From positions 3,534,001 through 3,598,000 of the forward strand of contig NZ_CP033116.1 of assembly GCF_009497895.1 (NCBI RefSeq): DNA of 64,000 bases, written 5' to 3'. Positions 28,271 to 39,919 of the stretch are shown one piece after another. Source of the stretch: Halopseudomonas pelagia (GTDB lineage Bacteria > Pseudomonadota > Gammaproteobacteria > Pseudomonadales > Pseudomonadaceae). How positions within the stretch are numbered: position 1 is the stretch's first letter; every line of letters starts with the position of its first letter. Position numbers and translations under genes: made by a program. The notes below the pieces were generated by a model. That model saw only the letters and a program-made list of their open reading frames with translations, was not told the origin of the DNA and made no database searches.

Positions 28271-29101
28271 TCAAGACTTGGGCAAGTAACGCAAAGGGTC
28301 AACCGGCTGGCCCTTACGCCGTATCTCGAAATGCAACTTGACCCTGTCTGTTCCGCTGCTACCCATTTCAGCGATCACCTGGCCGACTTTGACCTGGTCG
28401 CCTTCAACTACCAGCAGCTTACTATTATGAGCGTACGCACTGAGATAGGTTTCATCATGCTTGACAATAATCATCTCGCCGTAGCCCAGCAATCCCCGCC
28501 CGGCATACACCACGGCACCGCTTGCGGCTGCTTTCACAGGCTGTCCCAATTGACCGGCAATATCAATGCCTTTATTCAAACTTCCGTTTGACTGAAATCG
28601 GGAAAGCAATGGACCCTGAACCGGCCAGGCCCAGCCAGCCACATTGGCCGGCAGACTGACGGTTTTTGCTGGCGGTGCAGACCGAGCAGCTGGCGCCGCT
28701 ACCTGGGTATTGGTGCGGGCAGGTTCTGTCGTTCGTGAAGGTGTAGGCTTGCTGCTGGGGCGCGGACTGGTTGTGCGTGAAAACCCCGGCCGAGACGCTG
28801 TTGCTGGCCGTGCCGCTGGCGTTCTACCCGATTGCAGACTGATCTGTTGGCCGGGATAAATGGTAAAGGGCTCGCGCAATCGATTGGCGGCGGCGAGCTC
28901 CTTCCAGTCCCAGCCATAGCGGAAGGCGATCTGATACAGCGTTTCACCTCGCTGAACAACGTGCTGGCCTGAGGTGGTGGTCGGCGCGGCACGCTGTCCG
29001 CCCCGCGCCCGGTCATCAATAGGTGCCATCCCGCTGGGACCCGCACAGGCAGTCAACAGAGTGACCAGGCCCACGAGGCCCAGTTGCTTTAATCCAAACA
29101 T
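28271..29101 (-). CDS. nlpD: Lipoprotein NlpD (LysM + degenerate M23 domain)
   Basis: 276 residues from the ATG at 29101; a start 33 bases further upstream is open but less likely. A lipoprotein signal ends in LLTACAG (lipid Cys19). Then follow a LysM domain (HVVQRGETLYQIAFRYGWDW), a Pro/Ser/Arg-rich linker and a LytM/M23 domain. In that domain the catalytic His of HxxxD is replaced (NKGIDIAG), while LHFEIR is kept. Such NlpD proteins do not cut peptidoglycan but activate amidases at the division septum. Confidence 0.93.
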   Translation of the reverse strand: MFGLKQLGLVGLVTLLTACAGPSGMAPIDDRARGGQRAAPTTTSGQHVVQRGETLYQIAFRYGWDWKELAAANRLREPFTIYPGQQISLQSGRTPAARPATASRPGFSRTTSPRPSSKPTPSRTTEPARTNTQVAAPAARSAPPAKTVSLPANVAGWAWPVQGPLLSRFQSNGSLNKGIDIAGQLGQPVKAAASGAVVYAGRGLLGYGEMIIVKHDETYLSAYAHNSKLLVVEGDQVKVGQVIAEMGSSGTDRVKLHFEIRRKGQPVDPLRYLPKS

Positions 29102-29177
29102 GGCAGTTGGCACGTCAGGCACACACAGCCCCAAGGCAAGAATGAATGATTGATTTCACTATAGTTAGTGGAATGGG

Positions 29178-30122
29178 TCAATTGGACACACGCTTGCCCA
29201 GCCATTCCAGCAGCAACACTAATACCACGGCCGCAAGCATCAGCACCAACCCCCATTGCCAATAAGCCGGCTCGCCGGTGACGGCCTGATAATGCTGCGG
29301 CCAGAGATTGCTTTCGAGCAGCGGCACGCGTTCACCCTGGCTATCAACCCGCCAGCTGATGACTTCTTTCCAGGGCCAGACCTTGTTCAACGAACCTACC
29401 AACAGGCCGGTTAGAAAGGCCAGGGTAACGTTGCGAGCATGCTCCAGCAACCAGGACAGCAGGCGCGAAAAGCTCAGCAGACCGGCTATGCAGCCCAAAG
29501 CGAATACACTGATCAAGCTCAGATTGAAGTCCTTTACCGCGCCCAGCACCACCGCATACAGCCCCAGCAGCAACAGGATAAAGCTGCCGGAGATACCCGG
29601 CAGGATCATCGCGCAGATGGCGATCGCACCAGCGATAAAGATCATCAACGGCGTCGCCGGCCATTGCAAAGGCACCGCGACAGTAATCAGATAGGCAAAC
29701 AACGCCCCTATCACAAGGGCCCCTACTGTCCAGATATTCCAGCGCTTTATCTGCTTGCCGATCAGCACCACCGAGACCAGAATAAGGCCGAAGAAAAACG
29801 ACCAGATCAGCTCCGGGTGGTTGTCCAGCAGGTAGCTGATCAACCGCGCCAGACTGGCGATGCTGGTGAGAATGCCAGCCAGCAGAGTAAATAGAAAAGC
29901 GCCGTCAATCGCTTGCCAGGTTTCGCGAAAGCGCCCCTTGATCAACCAGATCAATTTGGCTGGCGTGCAGGCTGAAATCGCCGCAAGCAGACGATCATAA
30001 ATGCCACTGATGAAAGCAATAGTGCCGCCGGAGACGCCGGGTACGACGTCTGCAGCACCCATGGCCATGCCTTTCAGAAAAATCATCAGAAAGGCCAAAG
30101 GTTGGTTGTCTTTATTGTTCAA
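29178..30122 (-). CDS. DUF368 integral membrane protein
   Basis: About 315 residues from a TTG start placed 11 bases after the pcm stop. An ATG at 30086 (303 residues) is the alternative; a still longer frame would run into pcm. Eight to nine membrane segments, with the family signature GMAMGAADVVPGVSGGT near the N-terminus and a second ILPGISGSFILL motif. DUF368 proteins have been linked to polyprenyl-phosphate (undecaprenyl phosphate) translocation. The gene sits between pcm and nlpD, as in some other pseudomonads. Confidence 0.85.
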   Translation of the reverse strand: MNNKDNQPLAFLMIFLKGMAMGAADVVPGVSGGTIAFISGIYDRLLAAISACTPAKLIWLIKGRFRETWQAIDGAFLFTLLAGILTSIASLARLISYLLDNHPELIWSFFFGLILVSVVLIGKQIKRWNIWTVGALVIGALFAYLITVAVPLQWPATPLMIFIAGAIAICAMILPGISGSFILLLLGLYAVVLGAVKDFNLSLISVFALGCIAGLLSFSRLLSWLLEHARNVTLAFLTGLLVGSLNKVWPWKEVISWRVDSQGERVPLLESNLWPQHYQAVTGEPAYWQWGLVLMLAAVVLVLLLEWLGKRVSN

Positions 30123-30132
30123 GATCGGTTGC

Positions 30133-30768
30133 TCAAGATCGAATGGCTCCTGCCAGTAAAGGTACAAATCGCACTGGCTCGACCTGCTGATGAATAAAGT
30201 TATCACCCTCGCGTATCACCAGCGTCAAAAACTGTTCTTTGTCGCCAACCGGAATCACCAGCCGGCCGCCATCAGCGAGCTGGTTGAGCAGCTCCTTGGG
30301 CACTTCCGCTGGCGCGGCTGCGACCAGAATTGCATCGTACGGCCCATATTGCGGCCAGCCCCAGTTACCGTCGGCATGGCGAAAAACCACGTTGCGAATA
30401 TTGATATCCTTGAGCACCGCCTTGGCGCGCTCCTGCAACGGATGAATACGTTCGACGCTGAACACTCGCTCTACCACCTGGGCGAGGATGGCGGTCTGGT
30501 ACCCGGAGCCAGTTCCCACTTCCATCACTTTATCCAAAGGCCCACCACCAAGCAGCAGCTCGGTCATCCGCGCGACAATATAGGGTTGCGAGATAGTCTG
30601 GTTATGCCCGATTGGTAACGCGGTATCTTCATAGGCGCGATGGGCCAGCGCTTCATCCACGAACAGGTGCCGCGGTGTGCGACGCATTGCCTCCAGCACC
30701 CGCAAGTTGCGCACCCCTTCCTCGAACAAACGCTCAAGCAGCCTCTCGCGCGTACGCTGAGACGTCAT
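30133..30768 (-). CDS. pcm: Protein-L-isoaspartate O-methyltransferase
   Basis: 211 residues from the ATG at 30768 ([10 protein letters not shown]), the conserved family start, preceded by AAGG; an upstream ATG directly after the surE stop is less likely. The SAM-binding motif is [17 protein letters not shown], and the region [15 protein letters not shown] is typical. It repairs isoaspartyl residues in aged proteins. It belongs to the surE-pcm-nlpD-rpoS stationary-phase block. Confidence 0.95.
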   Translation of the reverse strand: MTSQRTRERLLERLFEEGVRNLRVLEAMRRTPRHLFVDEALAHRAYEDTALPIGHNQTISQPYIVARMTELLLGGGPLDKVMEVGTGSGYQTAILAQVVERVFSVERIHPLQERAKAVLKDINIRNVVFRHADGNWGWPQYGPYDAILVAAAPAEVPKELLNQLADGGRLVIPVGDKEQFLTLVIREGDNFIHQQVEPVRFVPLLAGAIRS

Positions 30769-30807
30769 GCCTATGCCTTGCCGATCCATACCTTCTCTTA
30801 CTACCAT

Positions 30808-31557
30808 TCAGCCCAGCCCCTCAAGCCACTGGCCGAGGTGATCGAACACCTCGTAGTGGGTCTTGTCCACTCGCAGCGGCGTCACAGAGACATAACCCTG
30901 CATCACCGCGTGAAAATCAGTTCCTTCACCACCGTCTTCGGCGTCCCCGGCGACGGAAATCCAGTATCCTTCCTTGCCCCGCGGATCCACCCACTTGACC
31001 GGTTTAGCCGCGCGCGAGCGATGCCCCAGACGCGTCAGGCGAATGCCCTTGATGTGGTCCAGTGGCAAATTGGGAATATTTACATTCAGGATGGTGCGCG
31101 GCGGTAGATCCAGCTGTTCATGCGCCGTGACCATCCGCTGCGCAATAATCGCGGCGCTCTGCAGATTATCCGTCTGCCGGCCAACCAGCGAGAACGCCAT
31201 CGCCGGACGCTTTAGAAAACGCCCTTCCAGTGCCGCAGCCACCGTACCCGAGTAGAGCACGTCATCGCCCAGGTTAGCGCCGTGGTTGATGCCGGCTACC
31301 ACCATATCGACACGATCTTCGTACAGCGCGTTCAAACCCAGATGCACGCAATCGGTTGGCGTGCCGTTGAGACCGATAAAACCGTTCTCCAGTTCAAACG
31401 GGCGCAGGGGTTTATCCAGGCTCAACGAGCTACTGGCTCCGCTGCGATCCTCATGGGGGGCTACCACCATGCACTCGGCATAACTGCTCAGGGACGCATA
31501 CAGGGCCGCAAGGCCAGGCGCCAGCACCCCGTCATCATTCGCAATTAAAATACGCAT
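30808..31557 (-). CDS. surE: 5'/3'-nucleotidase SurE
   Basis: 249 residues, opening with [16 protein letters not shown] (metal-binding Asp8/Asp9) and containing [20 protein letters not shown]. It dephosphorylates nucleoside monophosphates and short polyphosphates and is important in stationary-phase survival. It overlaps truD by one base. Confidence 0.96.
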   Translation of the reverse strand: MRILIANDDGVLAPGLAALYASLSSYAECMVVAPHEDRSGASSSLSLDKPLRPFELENGFIGLNGTPTDCVHLGLNALYEDRVDMVVAGINHGANLGDDVLYSGTVAAALEGRFLKRPAMAFSLVGRQTDNLQSAAIIAQRMVTAHEQLDLPPRTILNVNIPNLPLDHIKGIRLTRLGHRSRAAKPVKWVDPRGKEGYWISVAGDAEDGGEGTDFHAVMQGYVSVTPLRVDKTHYEVFDHLGQWLEGLG

Positions 31558-32621
31558 CAGCTTTCACTTTCCAGTCCACCGCCCGGCTCGTCCGTGAGCG
31601 TAACAAGCTCACGTAGCACTGCTGTGGCAAAACAGCCGGTCGGCAGGGTGAATTCAAGTACAAGACTATCCGGTGAGGGATAATGCCACGTCAGCGCAGC
31701 AATGGGGAGGCGCAAAATGCGCCGTGCCTGCTCTACTTCGGCGGCCAGAAGCCAGGCGACCAGCGCTGGTTCAGTATCAGCGGCCTGGCGCTCGAGCGCC
31801 GCTACATCAGCTGCAACGGGTGGCTCCCCTGCCCCCCACAGGGGGCCAGTGGGATGCACGTCCAGCGCCGCCAGACGCGGGTCATCCCTGGCCAGGCGCT
31901 CGGCAGAGAACTGGCTGCGGCTGTTGGTGAAGGCCAGACAATCGCCGGCGAGCACCTGGTCCCAGCTGCCGGATGCCACCCGTTGGGCAAGCAGCCGGTT
32001 GAATATCAGGCTGCGCGCCGTGGACAGCAGACGCGAGCGAGTACCCCGGGCCGGCGGCAATGCACCGCGCTCCGCCCAACCACGGGCATCCAGCACATTC
32101 CCCGCAGCATGACCAAACCGCTGCGGGCCAAAGTAATTCGGCACGCCGCGAGTAGCAATCTGTTGCAAACGCGCGTTTAGCAGCCCGACATCCGCGAGCA
32201 GCTGGGTCAGGTGAATAACAAAATGATTGGCGCTGTGCGCGCCACGCTGCAACTTGCGACTATGGCGACGGCTGTCGATACATTGCAGATCATCGCTCCA
32301 CAGGGCGCTGAAGTCAGGGTCGGCTCGGCCCGGCAACTGCAGACTGAACCACTGACGAGTGACGGCCTTGCGGTCCTTGAGACCGGCATAGCTGACATCT
32401 CGTATCTTGAGCCCAGCCACCCTGGCCAAACGCTTGGCCACCTCTTCGGTATTCAGATTGCGCTTTTCGATCAACAGCCAGAGGTGTTCACCCTGCCCGC
32501 TGAATGCGATGTCCAATACTTCGGTTACGCAAAAATGCTCGGGAAGCGCTTTCAGTACCGCACTGCCGCAGGGTGAACCCCAGGCAGTCGGGCCGAGACA
32601 GTCAAGCTGAGCGGCGGTCAT
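31557..32621 (-). CDS. truD: tRNA pseudouridine(13) synthase TruD
   Basis: 354 residues. Catalytic Asp83 lies in [12 protein letters not shown], and later motifs include NYFGPQRFG. It converts uridine 13 of tRNA-Glu to pseudouridine. The insertion between the two halves of the catalytic domain is of normal size. It overlaps ispF by four bases and surE by one base. Confidence 0.95.
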   Translation of the reverse strand: MTAAQLDCLGPTAWGSPCGSAVLKALPEHFCVTEVLDIAFSGQGEHLWLLIEKRNLNTEEVAKRLARVAGLKIRDVSYAGLKDRKAVTRQWFSLQLPGRADPDFSALWSDDLQCIDSRRHSRKLQRGAHSANHFVIHLTQLLADVGLLNARLQQIATRGVPNYFGPQRFGHAAGNVLDARGWAERGALPPARGTRSRLLSTARSLIFNRLLAQRVASGSWDQVLAGDCLAFTNSRSQFSAERLARDDPRLAALDVHPTGPLWGAGEPPVAADVAALERQAADTEPALVAWLLAAEVEQARRILRLPIAALTWHYPSPDSLVLEFTLPTGCFATAVLRELVTLTDEPGGGLESES

Positions 32622-33091
32622 ACCGGCAGCAACAGGGCCACGGCGTGAACCGCTATGCCCTCTTCACGCCCGACAAAGCCGAGTTTTTCCGTCGTCGTCG
32701 CCTTGACGTTGACCTGCTCCGTATCTACTTGCAGATCTGCCGCGATGGCTTCACGCATGGCCGGAATATGCGCCGCCATCTTTGGCGCCTGGGCGACGAT
32801 GGTGGCATCCACATTGGCGACCTTCCACCCTTTCGCCAGCACCAGATCCAGCGCATGGCGCAGCAACACCCGGCTGTCAGCGCCCTTGAACTGCGGGTCG
32901 GTATCGGGGAAATGCTGACCGATGTCACCCAGAGCAGCGGCGCCGAGCAGCGCATCGGTCAAGGCATGCAGTAATACATCACCATCAGAGTGGGCGACCA
33001 ACCCGTGCTTGTGGGGGATCTGCAGACCGCCCAGAGTAATAAAGTCGCCCTCGCCGAACCGGTGGACGTCATAACCGTGCCCAATACGCAT
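32618..33091 (-). CDS. ispF: 2-C-methyl-D-erythritol 2,4-cyclodiphosphate synthase
   Basis: 157 residues. Metal-binding Asp and His residues are in [11 protein letters not shown], and [18 protein letters not shown] follows; the C-terminal part has [17 protein letters not shown]. It makes the cyclic diphosphate of the non-mevalonate isoprenoid pathway. It heads the ispF-truD-surE-pcm run. Confidence 0.97.
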   Translation of the reverse strand: MRIGHGYDVHRFGEGDFITLGGLQIPHKHGLVAHSDGDVLLHALTDALLGAAALGDIGQHFPDTDPQFKGADSRVLLRHALDLVLAKGWKVANVDATIVAQAPKMAAHIPAMREAIAADLQVDTEQVNVKATTTEKLGFVGREEGIAVHAVALLLPV

Positions 33092-33170
33092 ACATGCTCC
33101 TGCTGATCTCGATCGTCGGTCATACCGACAGCTGGGTAGATCTTACAGGGTCCGGCAGTTCGCTAGTAGC

Positions 33171-34019
33171 TCAGTTGATCAGCGCCTTGGCGTGATGCCG
33201 CAGGTGATCCTCGATAAAACTGGCAATGAAATAATAGCTGTGGTCGTAGCCTGGCTGCCGCCGCAGAGTCAAAGGATGGCCTGCCGCTTGCGCTGCCGCC
33301 TCCAGTGCTTCGGGGCACAATTGCGCGATAAATTCATCGCCCTCGCCTTGATCAACCAGCAACGGCAAGCGCTCGCTGGCACCGGCAATCAGCTCGCAGG
33401 TATCCCAGGCCTTCCAGTCGGCAGGATTATCGCCCAGATAGCGGCCCAGGGCTTTCTGCCCCCAGGGTACCTGGCTGGGGTTGGTCATCGGCGCCAGCGC
33501 CGACACCGACTTGTAGCGTCCCGGATTTTTCAATGCGCAGACCAGCGCACCATGCCCGCCCATCGAGTGGCCGCAGATGCTGCGCAGCTTGGAAACCGGA
33601 AAGCTGGCCTCGATCAACTGCGGCAACTCGCTGACGACGTAATCGTACATCTGGTAATTGCGCGCCCAGGGTTGCTGCGTCGCATTCAGATAAAACCCGG
33701 CCCCGGAGCCAAAATCATAGGCGCCATCCGGGTCATCCGGCACGTCTTCGCCACGCGGGCTGGTATCCGGCGCAACAATCACCAGACCGAGTTCGGCGGC
33801 AATGCGCTGAGCCCCGGCTTTTTGCATGAAGTTCTCGTCGGTGCAGGTCAGGCCCGACAGCCAGTACACCACGGGCAAGGCATTGCCCTGATCCGCCTGC
33901 GGCGGCAGATAGACGGCAAAAGTCATGTCGCAGTTGAGCGTGCTCGAGCGATGCCGATAGCGTTTGTGCCACCCATCAAAACTCTTGTTGGCCGCGACCA
34001 GTTCCAGTGAATCCTGCAT
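33171..34019 (-). CDS. fghA: S-formylglutathione hydrolase
   Basis: 282 residues from the ATG at 34019, which has GGAG upstream. Esterase fold with nucleophile Ser152 in [11 protein letters not shown] and a late catalytic His in [10 protein letters not shown]. It hydrolyses S-formylglutathione to formate and glutathione, the second step of glutathione-dependent formaldehyde removal. It directly follows the dehydrogenase gene (about 45 bases). Confidence 0.94.
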   Translation of the reverse strand: MQDSLELVAANKSFDGWHKRYRHRSSTLNCDMTFAVYLPPQADQGNALPVVYWLSGLTCTDENFMQKAGAQRIAAELGLVIVAPDTSPRGEDVPDDPDGAYDFGSGAGFYLNATQQPWARNYQMYDYVVSELPQLIEASFPVSKLRSICGHSMGGHGALVCALKNPGRYKSVSALAPMTNPSQVPWGQKALGRYLGDNPADWKAWDTCELIAGASERLPLLVDQGEGDEFIAQLCPEALEAAAQAAGHPLTLRRQPGYDHSYYFIASFIEDHLRHHAKALIN

Positions 34020-34064
34020 AAAATCTCCTTCCGGCAAGCTGTGGCGCGTGATCGCCAGGTCAGC

Positions 34065-35318
<1,254 letters not shown>

Positions 35319-35320
35319 TC

Positions 35321-36235
35321 ATGACGACGTGGGAAGGAATAGACGAGTTCGTCAGTGTCGCGGAACTGGGGCAGTTCAGCGCCGCTGCCCAGCGGTTGGG
35401 GATTTCATCATCGCATGTGAGCCGCCAGGTCGCCCGTCTGGAAGATCGCTTGCAGACCCGCTTGCTTTACCGCAGTACGCGTAAAGTCAGCCTGACCGAA
35501 GCCGGCGTGACCTTTCTGGCGCATTGTCAGCGACTGATCGACGCCCGGGATGAAGCCATGCAGGCGGTCACCGATCTGGGTGGTTCGCCCAAGGGTCTGC
35601 TGCGCGTCACCTGCGCGGTGGCCTATGGTGAGGATTTCATCATGCCGCTGCTCAACGACTTCATGCAGCAACACCCACAGCTGAAAATTGAAATGACCCT
35701 GACCAATCAAATGCTCGATCTGTTGCATGGCAGCTATGACCTGGCGATTCGACTAGGACGGCTGCAGGATTCCAGCATGATCGCCACTCGACTCGCGCCC
35801 CGGCGTATGTATCTGTGCGCCGCGCCCAGCTACCTGCAAAGGCATGGCGCCCCACACAGCCTGTCCGAACTGCCCAGACATAATTGCCTGCTCGGCAGCA
35901 GCGACACCTGGCATTTCCAACAGCGCGGCAAAGAGACACCGATGAGAGTTCAGGGTAATTGGCAATGCAATAGTGGCAAGGCGGTCCTGGAGGCCGCATT
36001 ACGCGGCTTCGGCCTGTGTCAGTTGCCGGACTATTACGTGCGTGAACATCTGCACCGCGGTACCTTGCGCGCGCTGTTAAGCCAACATGAGCCGCCGCAT
36101 ACCGGCGTCTGGGCGCTCTACCCCCAGCAACGGCATCTATCGCCCAAGGTCCGTCAGGTGGTGACGTTGCTGAAAGAGGGGCTGGCCCGCAGAAGCGAAT
36201 ATCAATCGGCAGAACAAAGCGGTGTTTCCTGCTGA
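35321..36235 (+). CDS. LysR-family regulator of the formaldehyde detoxification genes (GfnR-like)
   Basis: 304 residues from the ATG preceded by AGGGA. An N-terminal helix-turn-helix (FVSVAELGQFSAAAQRLGISSSHVSRQVARLE, residues 10-41) is followed by a LysR substrate-binding domain. It is divergent from adhC-fghA, in the same place as the P. aeruginosa regulator of glutathione-dependent formaldehyde neutralisation. Control of adhC is inferred from position. Confidence 0.85.
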   Translation: MTTWEGIDEFVSVAELGQFSAAAQRLGISSSHVSRQVARLEDRLQTRLLYRSTRKVSLTEAGVTFLAHCQRLIDARDEAMQAVTDLGGSPKGLLRVTCAVAYGEDFIMPLLNDFMQQHPQLKIEMTLTNQMLDLLHGSYDLAIRLGRLQDSSMIATRLAPRRMYLCAAPSYLQRHGAPHSLSELPRHNCLLGSSDTWHFQQRGKETPMRVQGNWQCNSGKAVLEAALRGFGLCQLPDYYVREHLHRGTLRALLSQHEPPHTGVWALYPQQRHLSPKVRQVVTLLKEGLARRSEYQSAEQSGVSC

Positions 36236-36247
36236 AGAACCCGCGCA

Positions 36248-36290
36248 TAAAAAAGCCGGAAGGGTTCACTGGGAACCGCTTCCGGCTTGC
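36248..36290. terminator. Terminator between convergent LysR and DUF4168 genes
   Basis: Ten-base outer arms AAGCCGGAAG / CTTCCGGCTT with an inner GGTTC/GAACC stem. The minus strand continues in a T-run, so it serves best for the DUF4168 gene and may also stop the LysR transcript. Confidence 0.85.
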
Positions 36291-36351
36291 TCTGCTGCTC
36301 TGATTGACACCCTGGGTGCCGGTCAGAGCTTTATCAAAGCGTTCAGTGCGC

Positions 36352-36726
36352 TTAGTTGAACTCTTGAGCGCGCTGCTGCAGCTCGGGATCAGACTGGATG
36401 CGAGTAGCAATCTGGTTATAGACCGGTACTTCGATACCGACTTCTCCCACTGCTTCCATCATCTTTTCTTGCGCTTCCAATTGCAGAGACTGGGCTTGCT
36501 CTTGATCTTCCGCATCATTCAGCTTCTGGGTGAACTCTTCGCGGATCTCGGCAACTTTCTCTTCAGCTTCAACAAATTTTTCCAGATCAGCATCAGAGAT
36601 CGGCGCGGCTGCTTGCTGAGCGGCGGGTGGTTGCGCAGGGGCACCTTCCTGGGCAACTGCAGCAGTAGTAGCGAAGCCAAAGGTGGCGAAACAGATAGCA
36701 GCGGTAAGTGTCTTAAGATTAGTCAT
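36352..36726 (-). CDS. Secreted DUF4168 protein
   Basis: 124 residues. A signal peptide with likely cleavage after Ala25 (TTAAVA|Q) is followed by a Pro/Ala/Gln-rich linker and a Glu-rich helical DUF4168 domain (ISDADLEKFVEAEEKVAEI). The function is unknown; it is a small, abundant-looking periplasmic helical protein. GGAG precedes the ATG. It is divergent from the histidine kinase gene. Confidence 0.85.
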   Translation of the reverse strand: MTNLKTLTAAICFATFGFATTAAVAQEGAPAQPPAAQQAAAPISDADLEKFVEAEEKVAEIREEFTQKLNDAEDQEQAQSLQLEAQEKMMEAVGEVGIEVPVYNQIATRIQSDPELQQRAQEFN

Positions 36727-36891
36727 ATTGTTTCTCCGTTGGTTAGAGTCCCTGATAACTATCCATTTACCATGCCAATATCGACAAAAAACATTTAAGT
36801 AACTGTTTTAATAGACCTTTATTAAGAACGATGGTGTTAGCTTTACTCAGCCACTAGCCAATTAACCGCTATATCTGTATCTTTTTTAAAC

Positions 36892-38445
36892 ATGAGCAAA
36901 AATTACCCGTACAAATCTGACACACAATGGTGGAAGCGGCCCTGGACCAGCGTCAGTGGATTGCAACGCACTCTGCTGCTGTTTGTGGTATTGCCGTTGC
37001 TGCTGTTGACCGCACTGGGTATTCGTTTTGGCCTGGGCCAGGCCAGCCAGTTTCAGGAGCAGCGGCTGAAGAACGACCTGGAGCTCATTGGCCGAGCTAT
37101 CAGTATCCCGGTCGGCGCCGCGCTGGGAGAGAATGACCAAGAGGCCATAGAGCTTGCACTGGGCTCGGTGTTTGTTCTTGGTGAGGTGTACGGCGCGTCG
37201 GTATTCGACGTGGACGGAACGCGCATCGCCGCTGCCGGTATTACCGAAAGTGATCTCAGCCGTACCAGTATCCCGGAACGCATTGTCACCACGGGCGAAG
37301 GCCAGGAAGCCTACAGCCGGGTGGCCGGCCGCGACCTGTTCTCGCACTTCCTGCCCCTGTTCGATCATACCGGACAAATAAAAGGCCTGATCCAGATCAC
37401 GCGGCGAGCCAGCGACTTCGGTCGCGCGCTTGACCAACTGACTATTATTGCCTGGCTGGTCTGGTCACTCCTCGGCCTGACCATTATCAGCGCCGTCATG
37501 CTCGGCCACTATGGTGGCGTAGGGCGTCACGTCGACAAGCTGCTGGCGCATATGCAGCGCGTCGCCGCAGGCGATCATTCGCACCGTGCCGCACCGGATG
37601 GACCAAGCGAGGTCGCCAGCCTGGCCAATGGCCTGAACAGCATGCTCGATAGCATCGAGCAGGCGCAGCGTGAGCTGGAAGCCCATCGTCAGGCAGAAAC
37701 CGCCTTGTTAGCTCGACTCAAAGACAACGAAAAGATGGTTGCCATCGGTGGCATGGCCAGAGGCATCGCCCATGAATTGGGCGCACCCTTGAGCGTTATC
37801 GACGGACGCGCCCGTCGCCTGCAGAAAACCGAGGGGCTGGACGCGCGTCAGCAACGGCAGCTGGAGGGCATACGTTCTCAGGTGTGGCGCCTGACGCGCA
37901 CGGTGAAACAACTACTGGATTATTGCCGGCCAGCGGCTACGCAGCATCGCAACATAGCACCGACATTGCTGCTGGAAGGCGTTGCCGAGTCCATCCGTCC
38001 CGAGGTAGAGGCGGCAGACAAACAGATGCGCATTGAGCTGCCACAGCATATACCCAGCCTCTATGCCGACGCCGGACGTCTGGAGCTGGCGCTGCTCAAC
38101 CTGGCCCGTAACGCCCTGCAGGCCGCCCGCAGCCAGATCAGTATCAACCTTACTGAAGAACCCGAGATGCTGGTCATCTGTATTGATGATGACGGTGACG
38201 GTCTGCCCGAGGGCCCGGTCGAGCAATTACTCGAGCCTTTCTATACCACCAAGTCTCCCGGTGAGGGCACCGGGCTGGGCCTGGCCATCGTCCAGGCCAT
38301 TGCCGAAGAACATCAGGGCGAGTTGGTCCTGGGCAAGAGCTCTTTAGGCGGTTGCCGGGCATGCCTGAGGTTACCCATACCATCCGCCGAGCACACGCAG
38401 GACACACCCCAGCCACCGGAGAACCTGACCCATGTCGCAGACTGA
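36892..38445 (+). CDS. Membrane sensor histidine kinase
   Basis: 517 residues: TM1 (26-46), a periplasmic sensor region (about 47-183), TM2 (184-206), HAMP (about 207-260), a HisKA dimerisation helix with His294 (GIAHELGAPLS) and an HATPase domain (DDDGDGLPEG, GEGTGLGLAIVQAIAEEH). It would phosphorylate the response regulator whose gene overlaps by 14 bases. The signal is unknown. Confidence 0.92.
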   Translation: MSKNYPYKSDTQWWKRPWTSVSGLQRTLLLFVVLPLLLLTALGIRFGLGQASQFQEQRLKNDLELIGRAISIPVGAALGENDQEAIELALGSVFVLGEVYGASVFDVDGTRIAAAGITESDLSRTSIPERIVTTGEGQEAYSRVAGRDLFSHFLPLFDHTGQIKGLIQITRRASDFGRALDQLTIIAWLVWSLLGLTIISAVMLGHYGGVGRHVDKLLAHMQRVAAGDHSHRAAPDGPSEVASLANGLNSMLDSIEQAQRELEAHRQAETALLARLKDNEKMVAIGGMARGIAHELGAPLSVIDGRARRLQKTEGLDARQQRQLEGIRSQVWRLTRTVKQLLDYCRPAATQHRNIAPTLLLEGVAESIRPEVEAADKQMRIELPQHIPSLYADAGRLELALLNLARNALQAARSQISINLTEEPEMLVICIDDDGDGLPEGPVEQLLEPFYTTKSPGEGTGLGLAIVQAIAEEHQGELVLGKSSLGGCRACLRLPIPSAEHTQDTPQPPENLTHVAD

Positions 38446-39811
38446 ACATGTACTGCTGGTCGAAGACGACAGCGGACTCAGAGAGTTATTGCAGGAAGAA
38501 CTGGAAAGCGAGGGTTATCGTGTCACCGCCTGCGGCGATGCGGAAAAGGGTCTTGCGATCCTTGGCCAGGAGCCAGTCGACCTGCTGGTCAGCGACCTGC
38601 GCCTACCCGGTGCCAACGGGCTGAGTCTGCTGCCCGCGACTCAGAAGGCCGACGCGCCGCCAGCGGTACTGATCATCACCGCCTTTGGCTCGGTGCAGCA
38701 GGCAGTCGAATCGCTCAAGGCCGGAGCGGATGATTTTCTCACCAAGCCGCTGGAGATGGATCACTTTCTGCTTACCGTAACCCGCTTGCTGGAAAATCGG
38801 CGCCTGCGCAACGAGGTCAAACATTACCGGTCACTACTTGCCGTGCGCCAATTCAACGGCATCCTCGGGCAAAGCCCAGCGATGCTGCAGCTGTTCGACC
38901 AGATCAGACAAATAGCCCAGGCCGACGGGCCGGTGCTGGTGCAGGGTGAAAGTGGCACGGGCAAGGAATTGGTGGCTCGCGCGTTGCACGAGCAGAGCTC
39001 GCGCAAGGACAAGCCCTACATGATGGTCAACTGCGGCGGCATTCCCAGCGAACTGATGGAAAGCGAATTCTTCGGCCATGCAGCCGGCGCTTTTACTGGC
39101 GCCCGAACCCAGCGCGCAGGCTTGTTCCAGCAGGCTGACGGCGGCACCCTGCTGCTCGATGAGCTCGGCGAAATGCCGCTGGCGTTGCAGGCCAAACTAC
39201 TGCGCGCTCTACAGGACGGGCGCATCCGTCCGGTCGGCAGCGACCACGAAATTCAGGTTGATGTACGGGTTCTGGCGGCGACCAACCGCAATCTGACCCA
39301 GGCGGTATCCGACGGCAGCTTCCGCGAAGACCTGTTTTACCGCCTGGAAACCTTTGCCCTCCAAGTGCCGCCTTTGCGCGCGCGGGGGGAGGATGTGCAA
39401 CTGCTCGCCGAATTTTTCCTTACCCGTTTCAACGCCCGGCAACATCGTGTGATCAAGGGATTCAGCGACGATGCACTCAAGGCACTGCTCAGCTACAGCT
39501 TTCCCGGCAACGTGCGCGAACTGCAGAATGCGGTGGAGCGGTCGGCCACCTTTTGCGATAGCGCCTTGATTGAGGCGCGGCATCTGCCCCAGCGTATTCT
39601 CGAGCAACCCGACGAACTGCCGCACACCGAGAGTGCTGAGTCCATGCCCGCCCCGCTCGTGGCCGGCGCGGATCCTGCTGGCATGCCGAGCCTGGAAAGT
39701 GTGCAACGGCGCTATATTCATCAGGTACTCAAGGCGACCCAGGGCAACAAACGCAAGGCCGCCGACATACTTGGCATCACCCGGCGCACGCTGTATCGCT
39801 GGCTAACCTGA
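38432..39811 (+). CDS. Sigma-54-dependent response regulator (NtrC family)
   Basis: 459 residues: receiver domain with phospho-acceptor Asp55 (LLVSDLRLPG) and the switch Lys in FLTKPLE; central AAA+ domain with Walker A GESGTGKE and the sigma-54 contact loop GAFTGA; C-terminal Fis-type helix-turn-helix (NKRKAADILGITRRTLYRWL). It activates sigma-54 promoters when phosphorylated by the partner kinase. Target genes cannot be told from the window. Confidence 0.93.
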   Translation: MSQTEHVLLVEDDSGLRELLQEELESEGYRVTACGDAEKGLAILGQEPVDLLVSDLRLPGANGLSLLPATQKADAPPAVLIITAFGSVQQAVESLKAGADDFLTKPLEMDHFLLTVTRLLENRRLRNEVKHYRSLLAVRQFNGILGQSPAMLQLFDQIRQIAQADGPVLVQGESGTGKELVARALHEQSSRKDKPYMMVNCGGIPSELMESEFFGHAAGAFTGARTQRAGLFQQADGGTLLLDELGEMPLALQAKLLRALQDGRIRPVGSDHEIQVDVRVLAATNRNLTQAVSDGSFREDLFYRLETFALQVPPLRARGEDVQLLAEFFLTRFNARQHRVIKGFSDDALKALLSYSFPGNVRELQNAVERSATFCDSALIEARHLPQRILEQPDELPHTESAESMPAPLVAGADPAGMPSLESVQRRYIHQVLKATQGNKRKAADILGITRRTLYRWLT

Positions 39812-39919
39812 CGCGGCCATGATCAATTGCTGGAATGCAGTTTGATTCCACTGGTGATTAGCTCTCACAGCCATACGGGCGCGCGGCTAATCTGTGTTCT
39901 TTTAGCCTGAGAGTGGATC

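Noticed and set aside
33165..33185. tRNA-like string GTAGCTCAGTTGATC
   Set aside because: It lies at the 3' end of the fghA coding region and has no matching acceptor or T-arm; chance similarity.
36740..36765. Sigma-54-like TTGGCATGGTAAATGGA upstream of the DUF4168 gene (minus strand)
   Set aside because: The -12 element does not match TTGC and the overall fit is poor.
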